A stretch of DNA of 64,000 nt from Boswellia sacra (lineage: Eukaryota > Streptophyta > Magnoliopsida > Sapindales > Burseraceae). Within the stretch, counting starts at the first letter, position 1, and the number at the start of each line of letters is the position of its first letter. Below the pieces are notes generated by a model. It had not been told where the DNA came from. It did not search any database and saw nothing but the letters and a program-made list of their open reading frames with translations. The DNA is taken from positions 1 through 64,000 of the forward strand of contig SNVD02003451.1 in the NCBI GenBank assembly GCA_013180625.2, given 5' to 3'. Below are positions 10,546 to 21,935 of the stretch, piece by piece. The position numbers were made by a program, and so were the translations under genes.

Positions 10546-12400
10546 TTTCATAATCATTAGTGACAGCTTCCTAAATTATAAATATATCGTTAAATAGATT
10601 TATTATGAGGTTATAAAATTTCATATATTATTAAATAACAAATGAAACAGTTATGTTAAACTTATAAGTTACATATAATTTAAATTATACAATCTAATAT
10701 AACAATCTAAATGACAAAAATTTACTAGAAGAAGAAAAAAATGAAAGAAGTTACATCTCTAATAAGATTTTATCATATAAACTGTCACATCAAGTTGTAA
10801 AGTTTGAATTGTATGTAAATTATAAATCTAGCATTATTAAAAATCAAAACTTATTGAATCTATTAATCACAATCTATATTATAAAATCCCAAATAATAAC
10901 TTTCAAAATTAAAATATATTATAATCACTAATAACATCTTCCTAAATTATAATATATCATTAAATGATTAATCATTAGATTGTGAAAGAAAGCTTCCCAA
11001 ATTATCATATATTATTAAATAGTAAATTGAAACTATTGAAAACTTTATAAAATTTCATATATTTTTACATCTAATATAATTTAAATTTTTATTTAATAAA
11101 AAACCCAGTACCAAGTGGGGATGGCAATGGGGCAAAATAGGGTGAGGAAACACTCTAAACTTTCAACCCTATCGCTCAATTTAACCTCCATTCCCGACCC
11201 AATTCTCATCCGTTTTAAGGCGTCGTGATGGAAAATTTTCATACAGAAAATGCACTCCCTAAACCAATCCCATTCCCTATGTCAATATCTTTTATATAAT
11301 TAAACTTAAAGTTTTAACAAAATAACATAACATTTTATTTTTAGACTTTGATATAATTTTATATTTTCTAATAATTATATATTAAATCAAATAAAAATAA
11401 TATTTATAAATTTATATATATTTTTATGTGAGTTTATTATATAAAAATAAAAATAATAATATATTTTATATTTTTATATATAATGATAGGATATAAACTG
11501 ATGTGGATGAAGAGTAGTAAATCTGTTTCCACCCCATCACAATACAATGATTAAAAACTATTCTCGTAAAAACAATCTTATGATACATTTTGTTTCCCTG
11601 GTGCCACGCTAGGTCCTCGGACATATCCTTAGACCCAAACCCAGGCCACGTCTACTATATCTAGACTCGGGCTAAGTTTTTTCACACTCTCGAGCTGGGT
11701 CTGATCCAGCCCGACACAATTGTAATCCCTAAGTCCAAGCTTAGTAAAATATCAAACAAATCAAATAAAACATGACAAAGTCCAAAAATTGGATAAGTTC
11801 AGAGATTTTGGATAAGATTGCATGACTAGAATTGGACCTTGAGAAAGAAAAAGTCAGACTGGGGAATCATTAAAGGGGCTCATGAGGAGAAAAAAAGGAC
11901 GGAGAAGAGTTTGATAGCTCTCCGACCCCTTCCAGGAGACCATCTGCCAATCTCTCTATTTTTTCCTTCTTCGTTGTTTTTCCTTCTCTCATGTTTGTTA
12001 TTCTATTTCCATTTATAAATTGCTTTGTCCAGCCTATTGACAACAAGAGAGATTAATTCATATAAAGGAAATAGGAGGCATTCACACAGAGCGACAAATG
12101 GAAAACACATTTAGGCTTTCTCTTGGAAAGCAGCCATGGCGAACCCAGATTTAGATCTTGGGGTGGCCGATTGGCTTGACCTGAGATAAAAATATAATAG
12201 TTTATTATATTTCTATAACTTATAAAAGAAGACAAAGACATAATAATTATTCTAAATTAATTAATCATCAAAAAATTAGAATTTGATTTTCTTTTAAACA
12301 TCATAAGCAGATATATATATTAAAAAATATAAATAAATTTTTATCAGCCAAATGCTTTCAGCCTTCCCATACAACATAAATCCTCAGGACATGATGTAGA
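10546..12400. other. Intergenic, AT-rich, with one transposon-end remnant
   Basis: No gene is recognised. GGGGATGGCAATGGGG at 11117 resembles a hAT-like left end, but a convincing right end is missing; ATTGTAATCCCTA near 11730 is a weak candidate. Around 12135-12180, GGCGAACCCAGATTTAGATC followed by GGGGTGG looks like another decayed repeat. Confidence 0.4.
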
Positions 12401-12574
12401 AATAAAATAGTGAGCTCCTATAATCTAATCGAGGCAGAAGTGAGTTATAACGTTAAGACATGATAATTCTAATAGATTATTATGACAATACAAGTGATTT
12501 TTTTTACACAAGATGTAATTAACTAGTATGTGCACAATGAACCATCCATACCATATATAAGGTTTTATACAACT

Positions 12575-12796
12575 CTAAACTTGTGACACTGAGGGTTTCT
12601 CTTTCTCCTGATCCGATGGTGGTGCTGGTGGCGGTAGCGGTGGTTCTGCTTGACTTGGCGGCGCCGGAACAGGAGGCCCATACTGCTGTCTTCTTACCTC
12701 ACTTCTGCCTCTTTCCCTACCAAGAAGGTAAAAGGCAATAGCTATAATCAAGATGAACAATATCACTGGTAGTGATACCACCACAACATAACCCAT
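12575..12796 (-). CDS. Small single-pass membrane protein with proline-rich tail
   Basis: The 73-residue protein has an N-terminal hydrophobic helix (about residues 3-25, VVVVSLPVILFILIIAIAFY) followed by a positively charged stretch (LGRERGRSEVRRQQ). It ends with a proline-rich tail (PPVPAPPSQAEPPLPPPAPP) and a polar C-terminus. The positive-inside rule predicts a cytosolic tail. I recognise a plant-specific family of uncharacterised membrane proteins beginning MGYV.VVSLP; no function is known to me. The start is supported by the 5'UTR, which is spliced 40 bases upstream (intron 12837-13561, GTACGT donor, TTGCAG acceptor). The coding part lies in one exon. Proline-rich tails often bind SH3 or WW domains, but that is speculation here. 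Confidence 0.75.
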   Translation of the reverse strand: MGYVVVVSLPVILFILIIAIAFYLLGRERGRSEVRRQQYGPPVPAPPSQAEPPLPPPAPPSDQEKEKPSVSQV

Positions 12797-12836
12797 CTTG
12801 ATCAGCTAGGTTTATCAATGCCTGTGCAGCTCCTTC

Positions 12837-13561
12837 CTGCAACATCATCACAACAGAGAATCAATGTGGATTGATACAGAACAAACATGATGCCATTATT
12901 GAACTCTTAAAAGAAAACTTTTCACACTATAAGAATCTGTAAGTTCCAATCATCTATACATTGAAATTTCAACAGGAGAATGGTTCTTCTAGTCTTTAAG
13001 TTTCAAAAGAGCTCAACCATCCATGAACCATTATGCTTCTAAATGAATCTATTTATCTATTACCAAATAAAATTCTTAAAAATCTACAAACTGTAAATTA
13101 TGCGAAATATGAGCTTAATGATTGGACTTGACAAGGCCTCAAGTTCACCAACACACAAGAAAGCATTAAGCATCTAAGTTATGGGCTCACTGACTCTGAA
13201 TGACAGACAATAATGAATGTCTGGATAACAACTCATCAGCCTTTGACCAAATTGTTTCCAATTCAATTGACATTCATTTCCAAAGTTTAAGCTTCACTTC
13301 CCCAGTACCTTCTCTGAGTTAAAAATTGACCACTGAAATCTATCTCTCTAGTTTCGCCATTAACCTACTAACTTACTAAAATAAATTCTATATTCACCCA
13401 TAAATTCAGTAAACAAGTTCCAGCTTTCAATCAAGGCGAAGCTTATTAGCATCTATAAGTACAAGAAATAGCAATAAACAAAACAGATATAGCCAATTAA
13501 CACAAATCTCATAACAAGCAAAATATAACCTAAGAATTAATTAATTAAAGTAACAACGTAC
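12837..13561 (-). other. 5'UTR intron of the small membrane-protein gene
   Basis: The minus-strand donor CAAAG|GTACGT (exon edge 13562) and acceptor GATGTTGCAG|GAAGG (exon edge 12836) define an intron of 725 bp. The upstream non-coding exon is pyrimidine-rich (CTTCTCCTTCTTCG) and probably starts near 13650-13700. Long 5'UTR introns in plants often raise expression. Confidence 0.65.
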
Positions 13562-13724
13562 CTTTGTCTGATTGAAAGTAGGCAATTCTTGGTTGACGAA
13601 GAAGGAGAAGATGATTATGTGAGGAGAAAAATTAGAATAATAATAAGAAGAATTTAGAAAATGGTGGATTTGAGACTCGAGAATCTCGTAGATAGCTGGC
13701 TGGCACTCATTTTTCTCAAAAGAT

Positions 13725-13832
13725 CGGGACACGTCCATGGGTCCCAAGTTTTTCACACACGTGTAATCAAACGATTCCACACAAGGTAACTAAAGTTTCC
13801 AAGTCTAACACTAGCCACTGCCACGTGTGTAT
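13725..13832 (-). promoter_or_regulatory. ACGT-element cluster upstream of the small membrane-protein gene
   Basis: Three ACGT-core elements fall within about 100 bp: GGACACGTCC near 13727, CACACGTGTAA near 13755 and GCCACGTGTG near 13820. Such clusters bind bZIP/ABF or bHLH factors and often give ABA or stress response. The link to this promoter rests only on position. Confidence 0.4.
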
Positions 13833-15190
13833 GTTTATAAGATTATTAAATTACATTTACGTCCTTTACAGTTGTAAAGAGTAGATTATTGGAGGCATAA
13901 AATGGTTCTCTAAAGGACTCCAAAGATTTGACAAAGCTGGAAAAGTTCTTCTATAAATTTTTGTTAATGATTTTGTAATTTACTTTTTAAAAGATGATTA
14001 TGTATTGTTAATGCACGATTTCTGAGTGGCCTGAAATCCAGTTATGATTTAAGCAGAGATCGTTTGATTTAGGTCTTAAAAACAAAAATAACGCTCAAGG
14101 TTGTTGGCGGTGTTACTGACGAGAATCCTCTAATACTCAAGCCAGTTTCTAACTCATTGAAATTTTAGTAGAGAATTTCTTAGAAAGAGAAGCTTTCAAA
14201 AGTAAAAGAAATTTAATTAGAGAAATGTGCATACATTGAATAAAGATCAAGATGATTTATATAAGTTTCAGGAAGGGTTATTGCGGGACTCGGATAACAG
14301 CCTCAAATAATGGGCTTCAGCATTGGGCATACCGAGTATCTATTGGATTAAGGTCTAATTTTTTTGGCTCAAAACATGTAGAAAGGTTTAATATTTCATT
14401 AGTCTTAGAGGGGATTTTTTTTGTCTAAAATCTAATTAAATCTAAATTAAACTGAGGTCTGAATATATAAATCTAAATAATATGATCATTTTTTTATTTC
14501 AATGTTTGAATTAAAATGTTTGAAATTAGTATTTTTTACACCTACATCCTTATTGTTTGATGTTGTTTTCATTTGTTTTGTTTAATATTAATAATATTTG
14601 TAAATTTATATTACAAAAAAATAATATTGAAGTATTACAATATTTTTCTAAATTATTAAATTATAATTTATATTATAATTACATATCTATTTATATAAAG
14701 ATATATTGTTTTATAAAAATCACATGCAAAAGATAATAAATGAATTAAATATAAATATTTTAGAGTTGGGGGTGATTAAACTATTTTAACATTTGTATTT
14801 AGATATAAGCTAAAATATTTAGCTTTTTCTAATTATATAAAATTGTCTTACAATAAGTTTTAACTCAAAAAAATAGACACCTTAAAAATAATGAAAGTCT
14901 TAAAATAAGTTAAATTTAGATTTTAGACTAAAAAATAATCACCCACTTAATTTATTTTTAAAAAAATTGGTTAAACTTAAGAGCTACTTATGATTTTCCT
15001 GAACATTTCTTTTCTTTTCTTGAAATCTCTAGAGAAATTAGGTAAATTATCCTTTTTATTAAATATTCCATAAAGAAATTTATCAATGAAGACAAAATAG
15101 TTAAAAATAAGAAATAAATTACTATTATAAAACCTCTATAGATAATTTTTTTATTTAAAATAAATGAAATTAAAAAAATTAAATTATTTT
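13833..15190. other. Intergenic, AT-rich
   Basis: No coding region is recognised between the small membrane-protein promoter and the viral insertion. Around 14400-14960 there are repeated AAATCTAAAT and TTAAAATAAGTT words but no defined element. Confidence 0.4.
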
Positions 15191-15194
15191 AGTT

Positions 15195-15532
15195 CATGGA
15201 AAGCATATCCATGTGTCCAAAAGAGATAAAGATATTATCTCTTTTATCTTGTAAAAAGGTGTGCCCAATGAAAGCGTGTACAAGTGTCCTGTAAGTTTGA
15301 GAGGTACCCAGCCCTCTCCTACTATAAATAAAGGATTCACCTCCTCCCTAAGCAAGAGAGAAGAGAAAAAAAAAGAGAGTTCTCATATTCATCCTTCTCA
15401 TATTATCCTCCTCTTACTATCCCTAAACACTCGAGATTATTCCATGTGCACAGCTCGCTTTACCTCATAGCTATGAGGATGATCCTGTTCTGAAGTTGAT
15501 TCCTGAAGCCATAAGAGTTCTCTCGTTGATGC
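15195..15532 (+). promoter_or_regulatory. Viral promoter/leader region, left copy (quasi-LTR)
   Basis: This 338-bp segment is almost identical to 31211-31547. TATAAATA at 15323-15330 follows a CT-rich stretch and precedes a purine-rich leader, the layout of caulimovirid full-length-RNA promoters. The left host junction is at or just before 15195, where similarity to the other copy begins. Confidence 0.75.
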
Positions 15533-15606
15533 GCTAAAAGGGCCAGGAGGGCTGAGAGAGCGCTTGTATTGGGAAATACCTTGGTTCGGGAGTCTTCTTC
15601 TCATAT

Positions 15607-15618
15607 TGGTATCAGAGC
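15607..15618 (+). other. Primer binding site (initiator Met tRNA) of the endogenous pararetrovirus
   Basis: TGGTATCAGAGC is the conserved site for minus-strand DNA priming in Caulimoviridae. It lies 2 bases upstream of the first ATG (15620) of the viral reading frame. Confidence 0.85.
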
Positions 15619-15619
15619 C

Positions 15620-16277
15620 ATGACAAATGATAGTGAGAAAGCTGTGTCTATGGTTCCTACTCCATCTCTTAGAAAGTCTTTTTCATATAAGCTTGATAGT
15701 TTGTATGAAATCCAATATTTTCCAAATAGTTCTCAACTCCCTACTTCAAATCTTCCATACCTTAACCCATACCGTGTCTATAAAAACCCCTTGTCTTTCT
15801 TTAATAAAACTATAAAAACCTTGATCAGTCCTTCTTCTCCTAAAGTAAAAGAGTATGTCCAGTGTAGCAAGTTTAATGCTTATCAACTCCCTGCTACCCA
15901 GTCCGAATAGTTTGTCCAAATAGACATTCCAGATCATTTAATTGATCTTTGGAAACGGGAAGGTTATACTCATCTCCATTTTGGAGGTATTCGTTTTGCT
16001 CTTACCTATCATGCCCGTAAAGGTCTTCCTGTCACATCTAGAATTGCTCTTCTAGATACCAGATTTCCAAATTATGAACACGCATGTTTGGGAACTGTCC
16101 AAACCACTCTTAATGTTGGCACTGTCATGATTACCATGTTTCCCAATTTCAATATGCCCATAAATGATCCTCAACTCCGAACATGTTTGAAGTTGCAAGT
16201 CCAAATCGTTGGTGCTGTTCCTGTTGGTACAACTTACATGGCCACTCTCCATTACCAAATGGTGTACAGAGTCCAAG
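15620..16277 (+). pseudogene. Viral movement protein region (30K superfamily), interrupted
   Basis: The frame opens at 15620 and has a TAG at 15908-15910. It then continues in the same frame with movement-protein words (GYTHLHFGGIRFALTYH, then IALLDTRF, HACLGTVQTTLN and FPNFNMPINDP) typical of Caulimoviridae 30K proteins. In active viruses these form tubules or modify plasmodesmata for cell-to-cell spread. At 16277 the frame is cut by the gypsy retrotransposon. The viral frame resumes in phase at 25458-25459, beyond the duplicated CCAAG, so the insertion was clean. The stop plus the 9.2-kb insertion make it non-functional. Confidence 0.85.
16273..16277. repeat. Target site duplication CCAAG (gypsy element, left)
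   Basis: It matches 25454-25458 and lies inside the viral movement-protein frame. Confidence 0.85.
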
Positions 16278-17705
16278 TGATGCGTTCGAAACTAGCAAGT
16301 ATACTAGTCGCACAAGTAATAAAGTGATAAGTAGATATCGTTCCCACGAGGATTGATTCTAATTGAATTTGTTATTTTCCAGCAATAATAAACTAAACAG
16401 GGGGTGGTTTTGTTGAATGATTAACTAAATTAATACGAAAGCAAATGAAGAATACACAAAGCAAAAGTTAAATGGAGTGAAAAATCAATGAGAGACACTT
16501 GGTTAAGAGTTCATTCTCTGCCACAAGATATGAATTTGTGAATTAACATAGAATTGTAATCCAATTACAGCATTGAAGTTATCAACCGTAGATAACAACA
16601 AGCTTTGTTATCCCAATCTTTCCTTACTTTGTTGTTAAATAAAACAAGCTCTTTATTTAATCTCTATCCATTAAACAACCTAGAACAAGCTCTCTGAGTT
16701 TAATTCAATGGAAGCATTATGATGAGAAAGATAGGTTGATCTAAGCAATAATCACACAAGTTCGGATTATTTAACCTAGGTTGTATTTTCCAATTGCAAT
16801 CTCTGATCACAATTTTGCTACTAATGATTGGAAATTCATGACAATTACGGATCAAGATTTCTAATCTAGCAATAGACAACAACAGATTATATTCAGTTGG
16901 CCATTCCAAATACAATCAGTAAGCAATCATAAGCATTAGATATGGGAAAATACAAGCAACTTCAATTAGAGAATTGGATAACAATTTCTTACACAATCAA
17001 CTCACAAAATCCATATCAAGGGCTTTGAAATCACCCTCAACCAATTCAGATTTAGTTACACATATTCAATCAGAATAACAAATACAATACAGAGAAATTC
17101 CAGAATTGAAAAGGAAAGAAAGAACTTAGCAAATTCTTTGAAAATCTTCTTTGTAGATGAATCTTCTTGGAATTGTAGTTCCTCCTCTTTCAAAATCTTC
17201 TTTCTCCTTCAAGAACTCCAAGGGATGAGAGAAATCCAGAAATGCAGCCTCCTCCCACGTTTTCCCCTCTTCAAGTTATGAAAATAAAACCCTAAAATGT
17301 GTTTAAATACTCTGCTACAGTAACTTGCTACAGTGCCCCGTATTTAATAACATGCTACAGTGATATATGGAATTACAAATATACACTTCTCATACCATTT
17401 TTATCACAACTTTCGGTACACTACATAAATTCGTGAACCGTAAATTTCTCCAGAAAATAGACTTCGAGAGCTTTTCAATGGTATATAGCATGTTATCCGG
17501 TTAATTGTATATCGATACAATCAACTCCGAGAAATTGGTTGACTAGCAGAGGTGAAAATGAAGGGTTTTACTCCATTTTTGTGCAAGTTGCTCCAAAACT
17601 CCTACAAACATAAAAAACCACACAAAAACATAAAAATACCAAGGAATATAGCAAAGAAACATGGACGAATTGATATGAAAATGATATATAAATAGACACT
17701 TATCA
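16278..17705 (-). repeat. 3' LTR of the gypsy element
   Basis: This 1428-bp copy is colinear with 24026-25453. The 71-codon open frame inside it (16700-16915) is also present in the other LTR and has no recognisable protein family. Confidence 0.95.
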
Positions 17706-17722
17706 AATTCCCCCACACTTAG
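17706..17722 (-). other. Polypurine tract of the gypsy element
   Basis: On the minus strand, AAGTGTGGGGGAATT directly abuts TGATAAG of the 3' LTR. The GTGTGGGGGAA form is common in Athila-type elements. Confidence 0.75.
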
Positions 17723-19683
17723 ACTTTGCTAGTCCTCGAGCAACTACGACAATATGAAATAAAACTAAACCGAAACAGAATCAACAAAAAATTAAAACAC
17801 ACAAATGCTTCATCTTGCAAATAGGCCTCAAAGATTGTACTTAATTATAACCCAAGGAAAACTTCAAAATAATGCACTTGATCAAGAATTTTATCTCAAA
17901 GATTAGTTTCGCTTCACTTCAATTCCTCAAGTGTGTGTGTGTAGAGCCATTCTCACCTAATCACTTGTAACCCGGATGAGTTTATGCATAAAAATGAATC
18001 ATATTTAATATTGAAGATGTGTGTATAAATGAACTCCATAGGCCTGCTTTTCAAGTCACTCTCCACTAATGTAGACATGCACAACACCAAGGATCAAGTA
18101 GGACTTTATTAAGCTTGTAACGTTTGGCTTGGGTGAAGGTATGATAAAGGATAATAATTTGGCTCAAATCACCCACAAACACATAAATCATTCAAGACTA
18201 TGTAGAGCTCAACCCTATAACAAAACTTCATTTCAATTCACCAGGTTACTCCCCCAAACTTATTTAGAACACTCAATCTTTTTTTTTTTTTTTGCAGAAA
18301 CAAAAAGAAAACTACACCCCCACACTTTGTTGTTTCATTCTTTTTAAGAACACTTAAGGGTATAGATCTCTTATTCTTCTTCTTTTGTTTTTTTCTTCTT
18401 TTTTTATTACACTTCCCTCCCCCACACTTAAACAACACATTGTCCTCAATGTGTAAGTACGTGGACGATAAGTACAGATTGGTTTTTTTTTTCTGTTTTT
18501 CGTTTTTTTTCTTTTTTTTTTAAACACAATAGAACTCACTTGTATTGCTCATGACACATCCCAACCTCCTCTAACTTCCCAAAACCAGAACATAGCTCAA
18601 AAATTTAATTGTGAATGATCTACATGCTCATAGGTAAGGGATAAACTGTTTGGAACAAATTCATTTGAGGTTAGGAAATCTTTTAGTGAGTTAACAAAGA
18701 AAAAGGCTTACAAAGGCTCAAAGGGGTAACTAGGGATCAATTTCAGTCAAGGTTGGCTATTAAGGCTCAAACGGTCCAAAGATGGCCTAAATCATTTCCC
18801 CAATGTTGCACAGCCTAGGATTTCGCCTCGAGTGACCATCAAACAAGTTCTAGAATTCATTGAAATCTGAAGAAACATTTAAATTACATAAACTTTCTCT
18901 AAGTGAACAAATAACTCAGTGATAATAGCTCAGTGCTCAATGTTGCGCAAGGAATCAAAAGCAAAGCGAAAACCAATAAACATTTCAAGCACACAGATCC
19001 ATGCATCATTTATCATTTTCCAAGAGTTATTCTTAATTCAATCATTATCTTATCATCGACCCACAAATGCAAGAAAAGAGGTACGTGGCGTTGTTACACC
19101 TGAGTCAAGATTGTATATTTCAACAATCCTTAGGACCAGTAGCCCGCAGACTTAAGGTTTCCAGCCTATATACCTTTATTATGAAAGAACAAAACAAGAA
19201 ACAAGACACTTCAAACAACATGAAATAAACAAACTACAGATTTATTTAGAGAGAATGCGTTTCAAGGGTTAAAGAAACCCCATATTCTGCCATTCTCAGG
19301 TTTTTCCACAATTGTTTTTTTTTTAAATCAAAACTGATAAAGATAAAAACATATAACAACTCTAAATTACGCAAAACTAAACTCACTCAAAAATAACAAA
19401 GTTCAACAAGTCAGCAAACACAAAACCAAGTTAGTTAGAATGGGTCTACAAAAGTTTAGAAGTTAGCCTCCTTATTCAGCCATTATGGATTGAAGAGATC
19501 CAGAATGCATTCATTCAAGAGAACTTGAACTTTTTAAGCCACCACTCTAAAAACCGAGATTAGAAAATATTACCTGGGACGAAAGAAATAACCTGAAAAA
19601 GCTCAAAAGAAACGACATGAAAAATCTAAATAAACACACTAAAAAGAAAGCAAACAAAAACGAAGCAAACCAGCAAATAGAGA
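17723..19683 (-). other. Non-coding 3' interior of the gypsy element
   Basis: This part has no recognisable protein. Poly-T/poly-A and (T)n(C) tracts lie at 18280-18300 and 18370-18530. A second CCCCCACACTTAAA block with CATTGTCCTCAATGTG occurs at about 18420-18452, a motif seen near the 3' ends of Athila-like elements. The short frames here are low-complexity. Confidence 0.55.
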
Positions 19684-20333
19684 TTACAGATGGAGGGTTA
19701 AATCCATTTGACGCCTTTTGTTGCCTTCTCCAAACCAATTTATCCGAGCCATTGTTGGATCAGGTGAATAGACGAATTCTTGTAGTTTGTCAATTAACTC
19801 TCCTGCAGTTGAAGCTGTAACCAGCATTTGCCTTGATGACGGTGAGATGAAATTTTTTTCTACAGCTTGATCAAGAAAGGACAACAAACCATCAAAAAAA
19901 TTATTAACATTTAACAAACCAATGGGTTTCCGATGGATGTTTAGCTGTGCCCAAGAGGTGATTTGAAAGATCTCCTCTAAAGTACCATAACCACCCGGCA
20001 AAGCTATAAATGCATCGGACTTAACAACCATATGTGCAATACGCTCATGCATGCTAGAGACCTGTAACTCTTCCCCGATTGTGTTGCCTACGATATCTCC
20101 TACAGCTAATGGTTAGGGATAATGCCAAGAACTTTGCTCCCTCCTAGGGATGCAGCTGTCGACACACACCCCATTAACCCAAGACTACCCCCTCCATAAA
20201 TCAAATGAATACCCCTCGCAGCTAATGTCCTACCAAGATCAAGAGCTGTTGTGGTAAACTCTCCATCTTTACCAAATTACGATCCGCAAAATACGCATAT
20301 ATTGCGGAATCGCCGAATTGGTGTTTTCTCCAT
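19684..20333 (-). pseudogene. Intronless copy of a LOG (cytokinin riboside 5'-monophosphate phosphoribohydrolase) gene, disabled
   Basis: Read on the minus strand from the ATG at 20331-20333, the sequence covers a whole LOG-family protein, about 215 codons: RNICVFCGS near the start, then GRTLAARGIHLIYGGGS, LGLMG, GGSKVLGIIP and MHERIAHMVVKSDAFIALPG. The catalytic PGGYGTLEE motif and a normal C-terminus ending MDLTLHL follow. LOG enzymes release active cytokinin bases from their nucleotides in the cytosol and nucleus. Plant LOG genes have several introns; here the coding parts are contiguous, pointing to a processed cDNA copy. A stop follows CGS, and a one-base deletion after GIIP shifts the frame, leaving an intact C-terminal frame of 122 codons from MHER. 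It lies in the same orientation as the host retrotransposon. The C-terminus resembles the LOGL10-like subgroup. Confidence 0.87.
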
Positions 20334-21013
20334 TTCTACAAGTGCTCTAATCTTGTGTAAGACACGTTAGATATTATGCTTTTCAATTGCAAGACAGGTT
20401 ATGGATGACATATGAAAATATGCAGAATGTATATATACACCCATAAAACTCTCAAATTTTGACACATGGGGACATACTTTCGGTGGGGTTGCTCGATGCA
20501 GATTTATCGCCCCAAGATTTGAAAAAATGAGATATGCTTTCGGCGAGGTTTGACATCACCTACACACTTGTCTCCCACGTGAAGCATGGAAAATGGAGAT
20601 ACACTTTCGACGGGGGTTGACAAAACCCCCACACTTGTCTCCCACGTGAAGCATAAAAAAATAGAGATACACTTTCGGTGGAGGTTGACAAAACCTCCAC
20701 ACTTGTCTCCCACGTGTACTTATGCCAAAGGGTAGTCATATGGTTTGTCAAAAAGGAAAATTGAAATTAAAACAAACAAAATCAACAAACAACAACAACA
20801 CAAAAACAACATTGATAATCAGATCAAACGAACAAGAAAAAAAATTTGACAATAACAACACACATTCAAATATACAAGTAGTTGTGATTGTGGCTCACAT
20901 CTTCCTCTGGTTTTACGTCCAGTAACGGCTGAAACGCCTTCATGAGTCGGAGATTTGCTTCCCATCCAGTTTTCTTATAAATTGGCAAACAGGGTCGTTT
21001 TTAGTCAGATTCC
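20334..21013 (-). other. Gypsy interior between LOG copy and unknown ORF
   Basis: No protein is recognised. The stretch contains the 67-bp tandem repeats at about 20520-20720, followed by A-rich low-complexity sequence around 20755-20880. Confidence 0.5.
20520..20720. repeat. Three tandem copies of a 67-bp unit
   Basis: CTTGTCTCCCACGTG recurs at about 20568, 20635 and 20703. Each is preceded by a GGTTGACA-like and CCCCACA-like block, with a partial copy before the first. The units contain a G-box core (CACGTG). The repeat creates overlapping spurious open frames. Confidence 0.75.
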
Positions 21014-21658
21014 CTAGACTATAACACTGCAATTCATCACGAAATTGTGTCCATAGATTAAGCAATTCACGCTGAAAAGTCCACAAGAATGTGACTCGAG
21101 AGTTAACAAAACATTATCCAGCGACTCATTACTCAAACCATTCTTAATAAATGAAAGTTTATCTTCTCTATTCCTGGACGCAAAACCTAATGAAGGACAA
21201 GTCTGGTTACAATTCCATCTAGCACATTTATAACATACTTGTAACCTTTTCGCTCTTCGCCTCTTGGCGTAGTAGCTCTTTCCTAGGCCAGGCATGTATT
21301 TTGCGAGATTAATGTCCGGCTCACCGGACAATCTCACCTTGGCTTCGATAAGCCATCGGATATCAGCAGGCACATTTAGGACCATCAATGCCCAAAGTTT
21401 AGTCATCCGTACTTTATAAATTTTAAACACAGCATTTTGAGGAAGTGAAGGGAAATATTTACGAAGGTTCGACAGAAAGATATCGGCATCCATTGAAGAG
21501 GAGAAAAGAAGAGATATTACCGATAATGAGATTGAGTTTGTTCTTCTCCCAGATATGCACGATTCAAACCTTCGAGCAATGACTTCAGCTCCCGTTTGGA
21601 TGTTTCCACAAGCTGCTGCACAAATGAGCTCAAAGCACAGAGTAATCAAATTAAACAA
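21014..21658 (-). CDS. Unidentified 214-codon ORF with a cysteine cluster, inside the gypsy element
   Basis: I do not recognise the protein. The likely start is the internal ATG at 21491-21493 (MDADIFLSNLRKYFPSLPQN), because the segment before it is hydrophobic and resembles shifted non-coding sequence. Features are a basic run (YYAKRRRAKRLQ) leading into CYKCARWNCNQTC, spaced C-x2-C-x4-C-x3-C, which could bind zinc. The tail contains several more cysteines. It lies between the LOG copy and the protease/gag remnants in the same orientation. It stays open for 645 bp although gag and protease are broken. It could be a second captured host sequence or an element-specific ORF. The normal position of pol in the element is occupied by this ORF and the LOG copy. 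Confidence 0.4.
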   Translation of the reverse strand: MFNLITLCFELICAAACGNIQTGAEVIARRFESCISGRRTNSISLSVISLLFSSSMDADIFLSNLRKYFPSLPQNAVFKIYKVRMTKLWALMVLNVPADIRWLIEAKVRLSGEPDINLAKYMPGLGKSYYAKRRRAKRLQVCYKCARWNCNQTCPSLGFASRNREDKLSFIKNGLSNESLDNVLLTLESHSCGLFSVNCLIYGHNFVMNCSVIV

Positions 21659-21935
21659 AGAAAGGAAAAGAAAAGAGCAAAAATGAAACTAAAGACACAT
21701 AAAAGAGATAACAACACAATAGCAAACAAAAGTCAAAAACAAGTAAAAAAATATAAAAACAAATAAGACAGATGGCAAAGAGAGATAAAACCTGATCAAT
21801 TTGATGGCCTACGAAAGGAATCTCCTTGAGACACAAAAATCGATCATTATTACCTCATTTTATTTTTCTTTTCTTCTTTTTTTTATTTTTCAAAAACATT
21901 GGGTTGCCTCCCAATAAGCGCTTGGTTTAACGTCC

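Noticed and set aside
16052..16276. Minus-strand frame of 74 codons in the movement region
   Set aside because: It is antisense to conserved viral coding sequence and has no family features.
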